Source of the DNA: RHLJ01 sp963974345
GTDB lineage: Bacteria > Bacteroidota > Rhodothermia > Balneolales > Balneolaceae
Length of the DNA stretch: 64,000 nt
NCBI GenBank assembly: GCA_963974345.1
Contig: CAXBBW010000010.1
Location: 1 to 64,000, forward strand
Reading direction: 5' to 3'
Shown in pieces: positions 8,254-15,415 of this stretch. Below the pieces are notes generated by a model. It saw only the letters and a list, made by a program, of their open reading frames with translations. It searched no databases and had not been told where the DNA came from. A program made the position numbers and the translations under genes. Each line of letters starts with the position of its first letter. Within the stretch, counting starts at the first letter, position 1.

Positions 8254-9246
8254 ATGAAAAAAATAGCAAAGGTATTTGGTGGAATAATTCTACTTTTAAT
8301 TCTAATCGTTGGAGGAACACTAATCTATGTTTCCAATGTTCTTCCAAATGTAGAACCAGCTCCAAACCTAACAATAGAACTCACTCCAGAACGAATTGAA
8401 CGGGGCGAATTTCTAGCTAACAATGTATACGTGTGTATGGACTGTCACACCGATAGAGATTATAGCAGATTTGGGCTAGTTGTTGATGAGGCTACTTTAG
8501 GAAAAGGTGGAAATTTATTTGGTCGTGAGAATGGTTTTCCTGGTGATTATTATGCAAAAAATCTAACCCCGTATCATTTAGGAGAATGGACAGATGGTGA
8601 GATATTTAGAGCTGTAACTACAGGAGTAAGTAAAGATGGTCATGCTCTTTTCCCGATCATGCCATATACCAATTATCGTAGAGTGGATAAAGAAGATATC
8701 TATGATATTATTGCTTACTTAAGGACATTAGAATCCATTGAGCATGATGTTCCTGCTTCCTCTTCCGCTTTCCCAATGAATTTTATTATTAATACCATTC
8801 CAAGTGAACCCGAGTTTATTGAAAAGCCTGATATAAGCGATCGTATAGCTTATGGAAAATATCTTACTATTGCTGGAAGTTGTGCCGATTGCCATACGCC
8901 AATTGATGGTCAGGGTACACCACTACCAGGTATGGATTTCGCTGGAGGTATGGATTTTAATATTCCTACTGGAGGAACCGTGTTTTCTGCGAATATTACT
9001 CCACATGAAACTACTGGAATTGGTGCATGGACAGAAGAAATGTTCATCGCTCGCTTCAAACAATTTCAGGATTCTACAAATATCATAAATTCCGCCCTTG
9101 TAGAGCCTGGTACTTTTAATACCGAAATGCCTTGGCGCTATTATAGTAAAATGAGTGAAGAAGATCTGGGTGCCATATTTGCCTATTTACAAACGCTCGA
9201 ACCCGTGGAACATAGCATGACGAGATTTTTGGCTGAGGGTGAATGA
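8254..9246 (+). CDS. membrane-anchored dihaem cytochrome c
   Basis: 330 residues. One N-terminal hydrophobic anchor (residues 7-28) is followed by two class I cytochrome c domains with haem sites CMDCH (about residue 64) and CADCH (about 210). Each domain has the downstream distal-Met region (PIMPYTNY and EMPWRYYSKM) and the terminal helix IIAYLRTLE or IFAYLQTLE. This architecture occurs in dihaem electron-transfer subunits such as thiosulfate- or alcohol-dehydrogenase-associated cytochromes. The partner enzyme is not in the window, so the donor and acceptor are unknown. The gene is monocistronic and lies just upstream of the cassette array. Confidence 0.85.
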   Translation: MKKIAKVFGGIILLLILIVGGTLIYVSNVLPNVEPAPNLTIELTPERIERGEFLANNVYVCMDCHTDRDYSRFGLVVDEATLGKGGNLFGRENGFPGDYYAKNLTPYHLGEWTDGEIFRAVTTGVSKDGHALFPIMPYTNYRRVDKEDIYDIIAYLRTLESIEHDVPASSSAFPMNFIINTIPSEPEFIEKPDISDRIAYGKYLTIAGSCADCHTPIDGQGTPLPGMDFAGGMDFNIPTGGTVFSANITPHETTGIGAWTEEMFIARFKQFQDSTNIINSALVEPGTFNTEMPWRYYSKMSEEDLGAIFAYLQTLEPVEHSMTRFLAEGE

Positions 9247-9318
9247 GTTCTACTCATAGTAATTTGAATAGCCTACATTTACCCATTAGTATTTGGTTTA
9301 TAAACTAGTTTTAGTACT

Positions 9319-9415
9319 TTATTAAACCGCCGAACGAGGAATTCCTTACAAAATTATTTTGGATGTTATCCGAACGTTATCCAAAAACCCCCGTTCGCTT
9401 AATAATATGTTAGTT
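9319..9415 (+). other. degenerate attC-like site / left boundary of cassette array
   Basis: Inverted-repeat structure: TATTAA...CGAACG pairs with CGTTCG...TTAATA, with an inner hairpin TTTTGGAT/ATCCAAAA (9357-9386). It ends in a candidate core site GTTAGTT at 9409-9415. That core is the exact reverse complement of AACTAAC at 9930-9936, which is the inverse core expected at the far end of the same cassette. The 5' inverse core of this site itself is not convincing, so it may be decayed. Confidence 0.45.
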
Positions 9416-9425
9416 GGCTTTGACT

Positions 9426-9923
9426 ATGGCTAAAAAAATCAACATACTCATTTTGATCCTTGTCATTGTTGTTCCTTCATACTGGTTTTACGTTGAGTAT
9501 TTTTGGAATAATTTCTATGACAATCATAGCTATTGGAGAAATACTGAGCTACCCACCTATAATTTTAAAGTTGTTAATGCAAAAAAAGAAATTAACAATA
9601 AAAATTTCACTGAATATCACTGGCATCGGACCATAATTGAACCAAATCATGGTATAGAAGTCCTTGAAGAAACTATCTCATTTCTAAATGATTCCACAAT
9701 GATATTAAATAGCATTTCTCACTGGGTACACGAAAATCAATGGACTTTTCCAGCGATAAGGAAATTCTATGGTGAAAAAAATACAATGGACTACGAATAC
9801 AGATTTATTAAAAATGAAATGAAATTTATCAGAGAATTTGTTGTCCATGATAAATCTTCATCTGATACTGTCCATATTGAATTGTCTGGAAATAAATTAG
9901 CTGTAAAGTACTTTTTTCCTTAA
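9426..9923 (+). CDS. cassette-borne hypothetical protein, N-terminal membrane anchor
   Basis: 165 residues from the ATG at 9426. A TTG at 9414 in frame lies inside the recombination core and is unlikely to be used. Residues 5-22 form one hydrophobic helix (ILILILVIVVPSYWFYV). The rest is a soluble domain rich in Asn, His and aromatic residues with no motif I recognise. It is the only gene of the first cassette; its stop codon lies six bases before the attC inverse core, the tight packing typical of integron cassettes. Single-gene cassettes like this often encode proteins without known relatives. Confidence 0.7.
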   Translation: MAKKINILILILVIVVPSYWFYVEYFWNNFYDNHSYWRNTELPTYNFKVVNAKKEINNKNFTEYHWHRTIIEPNHGIEVLEETISFLNDSTMILNSISHWVHENQWTFPAIRKFYGEKNTMDYEYRFIKNEMKFIREFVVHDKSSSDTVHIELSGNKLAVKYFFP

Positions 9924-9929
9924 AATACC

Positions 9930-10020
9930 AACTAACAAGCGTTTTAAGGCTGACTCGGTCGCGGTTCGGGTCGTTAATTTTAATCCCCAGACTCGCCGCT
10001 TAAACGCAGGGTCGTTATAC
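9930..10020 (+). other. attC recombination site (complete, 91 bp)
   Basis: Inverse core AACTAAC (9930-9936), then AAGCGTTTTAAGGC. The right arm has GCCGCTTAAACGC and ends at the core GTTATAC (10014-10020). The GCGTTT..AAG and CTTAAACGC arms pair to form the outer stem, with a smaller inner palindrome TTAATTTTAA. Length, the TAACAAGCG opening and the CGTTATAC ending match attC sites of chromosomal integrons. The next cassette would begin at 10015. Confidence 0.78.
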
Positions 10021-10037
10021 AGCTCTAATCAAAACCA

Positions 10038-10805
10038 ATGAAGCAACCTTTATTTGATATAGCCCAGTTTCAAAAACAGCTTGGGGAAGCTATGTTAAAT
10101 ATGAAAAAATTTGTTGATGAAGGGTTGAAAGGTCTTGCTGAAGTAACTAGAGATCTACCTGAGAATACCAATATCACACAAGAATTCTTAGCAAAAAGGG
10201 GCTGGTTCATTCCATTTAGAAATTTTCCAATGGCGAGAATTAAGTGGATTGCAGAATGTTCAAAGGAAGACAAAAATATTGATGAGATTGATGCTTATTT
10301 ACAGGAATATGTAACTGACCTGATCCCTAAGATTATTGAAGATTCAGAAAAATATTTTAGTGATAGATTCAAAATATTAAACGAAGCATATAAAGCTCAT
10401 CATGAAGAAAGATATGCTCTAAGCATTCCCACTTTACTATCCCAAGCTGACGGTATCTTTCGTGAAATGTTTGGTAAACAATTTTATACAGATAAGGAAT
10501 CAGAGAGAAACGACATTGCTAAAAGAATTCTGTTCAAACTAAATCAAAATGGCCATAAAGTTACAGTAGCTTCTTTTTCATATCTATTTATGAAGCAACT
10601 CCACGAAGAAAGTTCTTTGCATTATGACTTCAAGAAAACTAAAATATTTGAAAAAGGTGAAGATGTTGAAACTCTAAATAGGCATGAAGTTCTTCATGGT
10701 ATTGCAAAAAAATACGATTCAAAAATTAATAGTCTTAAAGCTCTAAGTTTGATTGCTTTACTTATATCGACAAAGAAAGTTTTAATTAGAAAAGGAGCTG
10801 CCTAG
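10038..10805 (+). CDS. cassette-borne HEPN-like protein, possible antiphage/toxin RNase
   Basis: 255 residues, soluble and largely helical. Near the C-terminus it has LNRHEVLHGIAKKYDSKINS: R215-x4-H220 fits the RX4-6H catalytic motif of HEPN ribonucleases, and LNRHxxLHG..Y....NSLKAL is a block shared by many small HEPN-type proteins found in defence islands. The mid-region SIPTLLSQADGIFREMF also fits that group. The first 100 residues have no recognised domain. It is the single gene of the second cassette. The stop codon is followed at once by insertion-sequence-like DNA. Family assignment is by pattern only. Confidence 0.68.
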   Translation: MKQPLFDIAQFQKQLGEAMLNMKKFVDEGLKGLAEVTRDLPENTNITQEFLAKRGWFIPFRNFPMARIKWIAECSKEDKNIDEIDAYLQEYVTDLIPKIIEDSEKYFSDRFKILNEAYKAHHEERYALSIPTLLSQADGIFREMFGKQFYTDKESERNDIAKRILFKLNQNGHKVTVASFSYLFMKQLHEESSLHYDFKKTKIFEKGEDVETLNRHEVLHGIAKKYDSKINSLKALSLIALLISTKKVLIRKGAA

Positions 10806-10911
10806 GTTCAAGTTTGAAGTGCAACAATTATTAAATTTTTTCATAGCATTCTTTAGGGGTTTTATAGTTCAATCTTTGTTCTCTAAAAAAATACCAGTTT
10901 TAATTACATTA
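10801..10911 (-). mobile_element. insertion-sequence remnant replacing the left half of an attC
   Basis: On the minus strand, 10831-10899 reads as the last 22 residues of a DDE transposase (RLNYKTPKECYEKI then stop), comparable to the conserved tail of IS30/IS3-type enzymes. The sequence GTTGCACTTCAAACTTGAACC follows this stop. The whole stretch sits where the inverse core and left arm of the cassette-2 attC should be. Confidence 0.45.
10831..10899 (-). pseudogene. transposase C-terminal fragment
   Basis: A 22-residue open segment (NWYFFREQ then RLNYKTPKECYEKI and a TAA stop) bounded upstream by an in-frame stop. The LNYKTPxE block is the usual C-terminal signature of IS30-like, and also some IS3-like, DDE transposases. 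The rest of the gene is absent. It is too short for a firm family call. Confidence 0.38.
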
Positions 10912-10954
10912 CTTGGCAAAAAGGCCAAGCCGGTTAAACCGCAGGTCGTTATAT
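10912..10954 (+). other. attC right half (truncated recombination site)
   Basis: Contains a hairpin CTTGGC/GCCAAG (10912-10929), then CCGGTTAAACCGCAGGTC and the core GTTATAT (10948-10954). This is the same kind of ending as the intact attC upstream (CTTAAACGCAGGGTC then GTTATAC). The matching left arm and inverse core are missing. Confidence 0.65.
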
Positions 10955-10963
10955 AGTACATTG

Positions 10964-11539
10964 ATGCAGAATGATAAATACAAACTTATTCGAGATATTT
11001 GTGGGTTGCTTTCTAAAGGGGATGCAATATCTGCTAAACTGGAAGCTGAAAAATACCCTTTTAATGTCGAATCACCGACACCAAGAAAATTTTCGGCTTA
11101 TGATTCAATGAGATTATTTCTCAGAGATGGATTCGTTGATAGATATACTGGATCAAAACTTGTATTTCCCGGTACTCTTTATGTTTTGAGTCAAGAACTA
11201 CCAGAACACTTCCCCTCCCACCCGCATGGTAAGCTAAGTGAATCTCACATCGTACACTGGGAGCTATTCCCTACAGTGGATCATATTATCCCTGTTGCAA
11301 GAGGTGGGGCGGATTCCGAAGTAAATTGGGTAACAACCTCAATGCTAACAAATCAAGCAAAATTACATTGGACAATTAACGAATTAGGCTGGGAAGTTAA
11401 AAAAGCTGGAAATCTAAATGATTGGGATGGCCTTACGGAATGGTTTCAAATGCGTGTTGATCAAAACCCAAAACTATTGACTCATTCCTCAATTAAAAAA
11501 TGGCATCGAGTAGCGAAAAAGTGTGTGGGTGCTCTATAA
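10964..11539 (+). CDS. cassette-borne HNH endonuclease
   Basis: 191 residues from the ATG at 10964. An upstream in-frame TTG at 10913 would translate through the attC and is rejected. The HNH motif reads PTVDHIIPVARGGADSEVNW (D106-H107 and N121) and continues to N130-x-A-K, the beta-beta-alpha metal site of HNH nucleases. Residues 55-70 (GFVDRYTGSKLVFPG) carry the family's first strand, but without the usual Cys zinc pairs. It is the single gene of the third cassette, and its stop codon lies inside the next inverse core (CTATAAC at 11534-11540). The substrate could be DNA of phage or plasmid origin; that is inference. Confidence 0.8.
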   Translation: MQNDKYKLIRDICGLLSKGDAISAKLEAEKYPFNVESPTPRKFSAYDSMRLFLRDGFVDRYTGSKLVFPGTLYVLSQELPEHFPSHPHGKLSESHIVHWELFPTVDHIIPVARGGADSEVNWVTTSMLTNQAKLHWTINELGWEVKKAGNLNDWDGLTEWFQMRVDQNPKLLTHSSIKKWHRVAKKCVGAL

Positions 11540-11600
11540 CAAGCATTACCCTTAAGAAAAAGTCAATATTTAGTTGATTTATGCTCCCAGTAAGCGCAGT
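11534..11600 (+). other. left half of a decayed terminal attC
   Basis: The inverse core CTATAAC followed by AAGCATTACCCTTAAG has the form of an attC left arm, but no GTTRRRY core is found downstream, and the pairing with the AGTAAGCGCAGTATT stretch at 11590-11604 is weak. It probably marks the right end of the cassette array. Confidence 0.45.
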
Positions 11601-11706
11601 ATTCCCTAGACTCGTGGTGTATTTACCACAATGAAAAATCTTCTCACAATGATTTCTGAATAAGTCACCCTATATTTTGAGTTCAATCAATCATCAACAT
11701 CTTCTC

Positions 11707-12879
11707 ATGAAATCTTTTCTTTTACTTTTTCTTTTATTTTTTATGGTATCAATTATAGCATGTGAGTCTCAATCAACCCAGGAAGGAACACCTATTGATG
11801 ATGGTGGTATTGTTGTTCCTTCTTCTCCAACTCATATGTTTATTGGTGGTTATACCCGAGATGAAGGTTGGGTAAATGGTACAGGAAATGGAATTTACAG
11901 AGTGAGTATAGGAGCGGATGGAGTTCTTAGTATCGACGAAACAGCAGCGGATGTGACCAACCCTTCTTTTGTAGCTGTTTCTCCTGATCAAAAAAACCTA
12001 TATGCTGTTAGTGAAATTGGCAGAAGTAGCGAGCCAACAGGTTATGTACATGCTTTTACCGTCAATGAAGACTTAAGCCTCACCTTTATTGATAAATATC
12101 CAACTAATGCTAAATCTCCTGCGCATATAAGCGTAGACCAAACTGGGAAATTTGTATTCGCGGCAAATTATCAAGGTGGAGTTGCCATGGTTTATGAACG
12201 TAAAGATGATGGAAGTCTTAATACCGTTCAACAATTGGATTTTCCGGGTAATAACCCACATACCCATATGGTAAAAGTAAGTCCTGATAATAATTACCTC
12301 TTTATCCCTGATTTGGGGAATGATAAAATCTGGAGCTTTAAAATTAATCATGGCAGTAACAGTGTTACTAAAACAAGTCAGGAATTTGGAAGTACTGCTT
12401 CTGGCGCCGGACCACGGCATATGGATTTCCATCCAACTAAAAATATTGCTTACGTGATTAACGAACTTAATAGCACGATCACCGTTTTTGATTTCAACCC
12501 TGATAACGGTGCACTTACTGAAATTCAAACTATTACAACCCTTCCTGCTGGGTTTAGTGGCTCCAATTCAACTGCTGATATTCATGTTCATCCAAATGGA
12601 AAGTTCTTATTTGGTTCTAACCGTGGACATAATAGCATTGCAAGTTTTTCTATTGACGAATCAACTGGGCAACTTACTGCATTAACTCATACTTCAACCG
12701 AAGGTCAAATTCCAAGAAATTTTGCTGTTTCTCCTGACGGAACTGCTTTGTATGCTGCTAATCAAAATTCGGGAAATATTACTTCTTTTGGATTAAATCC
12801 TGATTCCGGCGTACTAACTTTTACGGGAAGTAAATTATCTGTAGGTACTCCAACTTGTATCGCTTTCTTCTCAGAGTGA
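11707..12879 (+). CDS. lactonase-fold beta-propeller lipoprotein (6-phosphogluconolactonase-like)
   Basis: 390 residues from the ATG at 11707; the TTG at 11677 would add an unlikely ten-residue leader. A lipoprotein signal with lipobox SIIAC ends at about residue 21, so the protein is exported and lipidated. The mature part has seven WD-like blades with the recurring VSPDxKxLYxxxE or VHPNGKFLFGxNRGHNSI pattern of the COG2706/Pgl cycloisomerase family. HxHMxxxSPD and GPRHMDFHPTKNIAYVINE are the family signatures. Cytosolic YbhE acts on 6-phosphogluconolactone; an exported member must have another substrate, which is unknown. Confidence 0.82.
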   Translation: MKSFLLLFLLFFMVSIIACESQSTQEGTPIDDGGIVVPSSPTHMFIGGYTRDEGWVNGTGNGIYRVSIGADGVLSIDETAADVTNPSFVAVSPDQKNLYAVSEIGRSSEPTGYVHAFTVNEDLSLTFIDKYPTNAKSPAHISVDQTGKFVFAANYQGGVAMVYERKDDGSLNTVQQLDFPGNNPHTHMVKVSPDNNYLFIPDLGNDKIWSFKINHGSNSVTKTSQEFGSTASGAGPRHMDFHPTKNIAYVINELNSTITVFDFNPDNGALTEIQTITTLPAGFSGSNSTADIHVHPNGKFLFGSNRGHNSIASFSIDESTGQLTALTHTSTEGQIPRNFAVSPDGTALYAANQNSGNITSFGLNPDSGVLTFTGSKLSVGTPTCIAFFSE

Positions 12880-12962
12880 TTTGATTCTATAGAATTCAGT
12901 AATCAATTATTACACCTTAGGTAAAAGTATCTTTCAACTTGCAATATTTGCTTAATAAGTTT

Positions 12963-12985
12963 ACTTTTTAAAAAAAAGTACTTTT
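12963..12985 (+). promoter_or_regulatory. operator-like palindrome, copy 1 (ACTTT-N7-AAAGT-ACTTTT)
   Basis: ACTTTTTAAAAAAAAGT followed by ACTTTT ends two bases before the ATG of the membrane-protein/regulator operon. The same pattern with identical spacing occurs at 13944-13966 before creD. It is AT-rich and partly low in complexity, so the match must be weighed with care. Confidence 0.42.
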
Positions 12986-12986
12986 C

Positions 12987-13592
12987 ATGAAAGACCAACA
13001 AGATTATATACAAGACATAGCTGAGATACGCTCAATGATGGAGCGTTCTTCTAAATTTATAAGCCTATCTGGTTGGGCAGGAATCTTAGCTGGATTATAT
13101 GCACTGATTGGAGCTTGGCTTTCTTATTCTATGTTAAGGTTTAATCCTGACGAGGTCTTTTATTCTTCTAATTCTTTACCAGAAGTTATTTTATTAGCCG
13201 TTGGAGTATTAATACTTTCTCTCATTACGGCTATCTTTTTCTCTCAAAAAAAGGCAGGAAACAATGGGGATACATTATGGAATCCTACTTCAAAAAGACT
13301 TCTTAGTAATATGATGATTCCATTTTTTTCGGGTGGTGTTCTAATCTTGATCTTAGTTTTAAAAGGACTAATAGGTTTTGTTGCGCCGGTTATGTTGATT
13401 TTTTACGGTTTGTCATTATTCGTCGCTGGAAATTTCACCCTTAAGGAAGTTAAAATCTTAGGTATTACCCAAATAGCTTTAGGATTAGCAAATGCCTGGT
13501 TTATTGAATTCGGTCTTCTATTCTGGGCTATAGGTTTTGGAGTAGTTCATCTTATTTATGGTATCTATATGCATTTCAAGTATGAGCGGTGA
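12987..13592 (+). CDS. hypothetical multipass membrane protein of the creD/HTH cluster
   Basis: 201 residues. The first 25 are soluble (DIAEIRSMMERSSKFISLSG), then about six transmembrane helices with Gly-rich LSGWAGILAGLYALIGAW at the start. This N-terminal layout, a short SMMERSxKFxSLSGxxG leader before a GILAG helix, is common in Bacteroidota/Balneolota proteins encoded next to a small winged-helix regulator and CreD. The stop codon is six bases before that regulator's ATG, so the two are cotranscribed. A sensory or regulator-linked role is inference from context. Confidence 0.7.
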   Translation: MKDQQDYIQDIAEIRSMMERSSKFISLSGWAGILAGLYALIGAWLSYSMLRFNPDEVFYSSNSLPEVILLAVGVLILSLITAIFFSQKKAGNNGDTLWNPTSKRLLSNMMIPFFSGGVLILILVLKGLIGFVAPVMLIFYGLSLFVAGNFTLKEVKILGITQIALGLANAWFIEFGLLFWAIGFGVVHLIYGIYMHFKYER

Positions 13593-13598
13593 TCATCT

Positions 13599-13907
13599 AT
13601 GAATGTGTCATTTGATGATTTACATAAAGCATTTGAAAGTCGAATAAGACTCGGAATTATGTCAGCTTTGGCTGTTAACGATACACTCGATTTTAGTACA
13701 CTAAAAGAATATCTAGATGTGACCGATGGGAACCTAGCAACTCACATCAAAAAATTAGAAAAAGAAGATTTTATTGGGTTTGAAAAATCATTTATAGATA
13801 ACAAGCCCAACACTAAGTATTTCATTACTCCTAAAGGTAAAAAAGCATTTACTGATCACCTTAATGTAATGGAGCAAATTATTAACTCACAAAATAGTAA
13901 AGGATAA
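13599..13907 (+). CDS. winged-helix transcriptional regulator (HTH_34/MarR-like)
   Basis: 102 residues. It is a single winged-helix domain: FESRIRLGIMSALAVNDTLD, then DFSTLKEYLDVTDGNLATHIKKLEK as the recognition helix and FIGFEKSFIDNKPNTKYFITPKGKKAF as the wing. The DGNLxTHxKKLE block is diagnostic of the HTH_34 group of small regulators. It is in an operon with the preceding membrane protein and just upstream of creD. The repeated palindrome in front of both transcription units is a plausible binding site, but the match of protein to site is inference. Confidence 0.88.
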   Translation: MNVSFDDLHKAFESRIRLGIMSALAVNDTLDFSTLKEYLDVTDGNLATHIKKLEKEDFIGFEKSFIDNKPNTKYFITPKGKKAFTDHLNVMEQIINSQNSKG

Positions 13908-13943
13908 ATATCTAGGGAACTTCCCATATTTTTTTAGCTATAC

Positions 13944-13966
13944 ACTTTGTAATTCAAAGTACTTTT
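13944..13966 (+). promoter_or_regulatory. operator-like palindrome, copy 2 (ACTTT-N7-AAAGT-ACTTTT)
   Basis: ACTTTGTAATTCAAAGT (perfect ACTTTG/CAAAGT arms) followed directly by ACTTTT, ten bases before the creD ATG. It shares layout and 17-base arm-to-arm length with the copy at 12963-12985, while the central bases differ, as expected for a conserved operator. Confidence 0.45.
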
Positions 13967-13976
13967 AATTAAACCA

Positions 13977-15347
13977 ATGCACATGGAATCAAATCAAGAA
14001 AAATCAATAATTGAAAACGCTGCTCTAATAATCAGAAGATCTGTTACTATCAAATTATTTTCTGTTTTTATAATGATGCTGCTTCTACTAATACCTATGA
14101 GTTTTGTACGATCATTAATAGACGAAAGAGATTCAATGCGTGAATCCGCAATAAATGAAGTAACTGATAAATGGGCAAAAGAACAGCATCTATATGGTCC
14201 TGTGCTTACCATTCCATTTATAAAGCAGGTGTTAAGTGACGGAATTGTAAAAGAGATTCGTACTGAGGCTCATATTCTTCCATCCAAAGTAGTTGTTAAC
14301 GGAAACGTTGAACCACAATCCCTTCACAGAGGGATTTACGAAGTTGTAGTATATGATGCAGAAATATCATTTAATGGCAGTTTCAACAACCTTTCTAAGT
14401 ATGTAAATGAGTTAAAAGACTACGAAGTAAATTGGGATGAAGCCTTTCTTACCATAAATATTTCTGATTTAAGAGGAATAAAAGAAAAAGTGGTAATCAC
14501 TTGGAATGGAAAAGAGAAAATTGTAGATCCTGGATCAGGAATATCACCGTTAATAAAATCGGGTATTACTGTATATAATATTTTAGAAAAAAAGCCTGTT
14601 GATGAATCATTCGATTTTTCATTTGATCTTCAGCTTCATGGGAGCCAGTATATAGGTTTTGTACCACTGGGAAGAGAGACGAATATAAAATTAAGCTCAA
14701 ATTGGGCTCATCCTAGTTTTACGGGTTCATTCCTGCCAGATGAACGTTCCATAAATGAAAATGGATTTACAGCTGATTATAAAATTCTAGAATTGAATAG
14801 AAATTACCCACAATTCTGGATAGGAAATAGAAATATTGAAAATGTAGAAAAAAGCTCGTTCGGAGTAGATTTACTTTTACCTATGAATGACTACCAAAAA
14901 GCTATGCGCTCTGCTAAGTATGCGTTATTGGCTATTTCGTTGACTTTTTTGACTTTCTTTTTGATTGAGATATTTAATAAAAAAGAAGTTCACCCATTTC
15001 AATATATACTTATCGGATTAGCATTAGTCTTATTTTACACTTTGTTGGTATCAATTTCAGAATACGCAAACTTCAATATTGCATACCTGATATCTAGTAT
15101 TTCAATTATTTCAATGATTGGGCTTTATGCTAAATCGATCCTTAATAACATCAAGCAAACTATCTTTTTGATATTGATCCTCTGCGCTACTTATACTTTT
15201 GTGTACATCACGCTACAAGTACAAGAATATGCTTTACTTATTGGAAGCATAGGCTTGACAGCAATCCTTGCATTTACCATGTATATCACTCGCGAAATTA
15301 ATTGGTATAACCTTCAAGCAGAAATAAAACCAAATACGATCGAATAA
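13977..15347 (+). CDS. creD: CreD-like inner membrane protein
   Basis: 456 residues. An N-terminal transmembrane helix (about 28-48) is followed by a large periplasmic domain of about 260 residues with GPVLTIPF, the conserved block after the ERxxxxxxAxxEVxxxWxxxQxxxGP helix of the CreD family. The C-terminus has the block of transmembrane helices with FFLIEIFNKKEVHPFQYILI and LLVSISEY, typical of PF06123. Length is normal (about 450). CreD is tied to envelope stress and beta-lactam response in Gammaproteobacteria; its role here is unproved. It is probably controlled by the winged-helix protein encoded 70 bases upstream. Confidence 0.85.
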   Translation: MHMESNQEKSIIENAALIIRRSVTIKLFSVFIMMLLLLIPMSFVRSLIDERDSMRESAINEVTDKWAKEQHLYGPVLTIPFIKQVLSDGIVKEIRTEAHILPSKVVVNGNVEPQSLHRGIYEVVVYDAEISFNGSFNNLSKYVNELKDYEVNWDEAFLTINISDLRGIKEKVVITWNGKEKIVDPGSGISPLIKSGITVYNILEKKPVDESFDFSFDLQLHGSQYIGFVPLGRETNIKLSSNWAHPSFTGSFLPDERSINENGFTADYKILELNRNYPQFWIGNRNIENVEKSSFGVDLLLPMNDYQKAMRSAKYALLAISLTFLTFFLIEIFNKKEVHPFQYILIGLALVLFYTLLVSISEYANFNIAYLISSISIISMIGLYAKSILNNIKQTIFLILILCATYTFVYITLQVQEYALLIGSIGLTAILAFTMYITREINWYNLQAEIKPNTIE

Positions 15348-15415
15348 AAAAGGTGGGTACTGTATCTCCCTATTCTCTCATTCAATTCTTAAACTAACAC
15401 TTAACCTCATCAACC

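Larger units (their letters stand above)
9410..11540 (+). mobile_element. integron-type gene-cassette array without integrase (CALIN-like), three cassettes
   Basis: Three short plus-strand genes of unrelated content are each preceded by a GTTAGTT or GTTATAY core, and two of the three are closed by the matching inverse core. Core pairs: GTTAGTT (9409) with AACTAAC (9930), and GTTATAT (10948) with CTATAAC (11534). The middle cassette opens with GTTATAC (10014) but its inverse core has been lost. The sequences at 9930-10020 and 10912-10954 have the GC-rich palindromic look and GTTATA end of attC sites, unlike the AT-rich surroundings. No tyrosine recombinase gene is present in the window. The array lies between a cytochrome gene and a lactonase gene that do not belong to it. 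Confidence 0.72.

Noticed and set aside
9901..9916. Further copy of the AAAGTACTTTT operator motif
   Set aside because: It lies inside a cassette coding sequence, lacks the second ACTTT arm and is likely chance; the same applies to the copy in the M1 peptidase gene near 18895.
10913..10963. N-terminal extension of the HNH nuclease from an upstream TTG
   Set aside because: The extension would be encoded by the attC right half; the ATG at 10964 lies just after the recombination core as in other cassettes.
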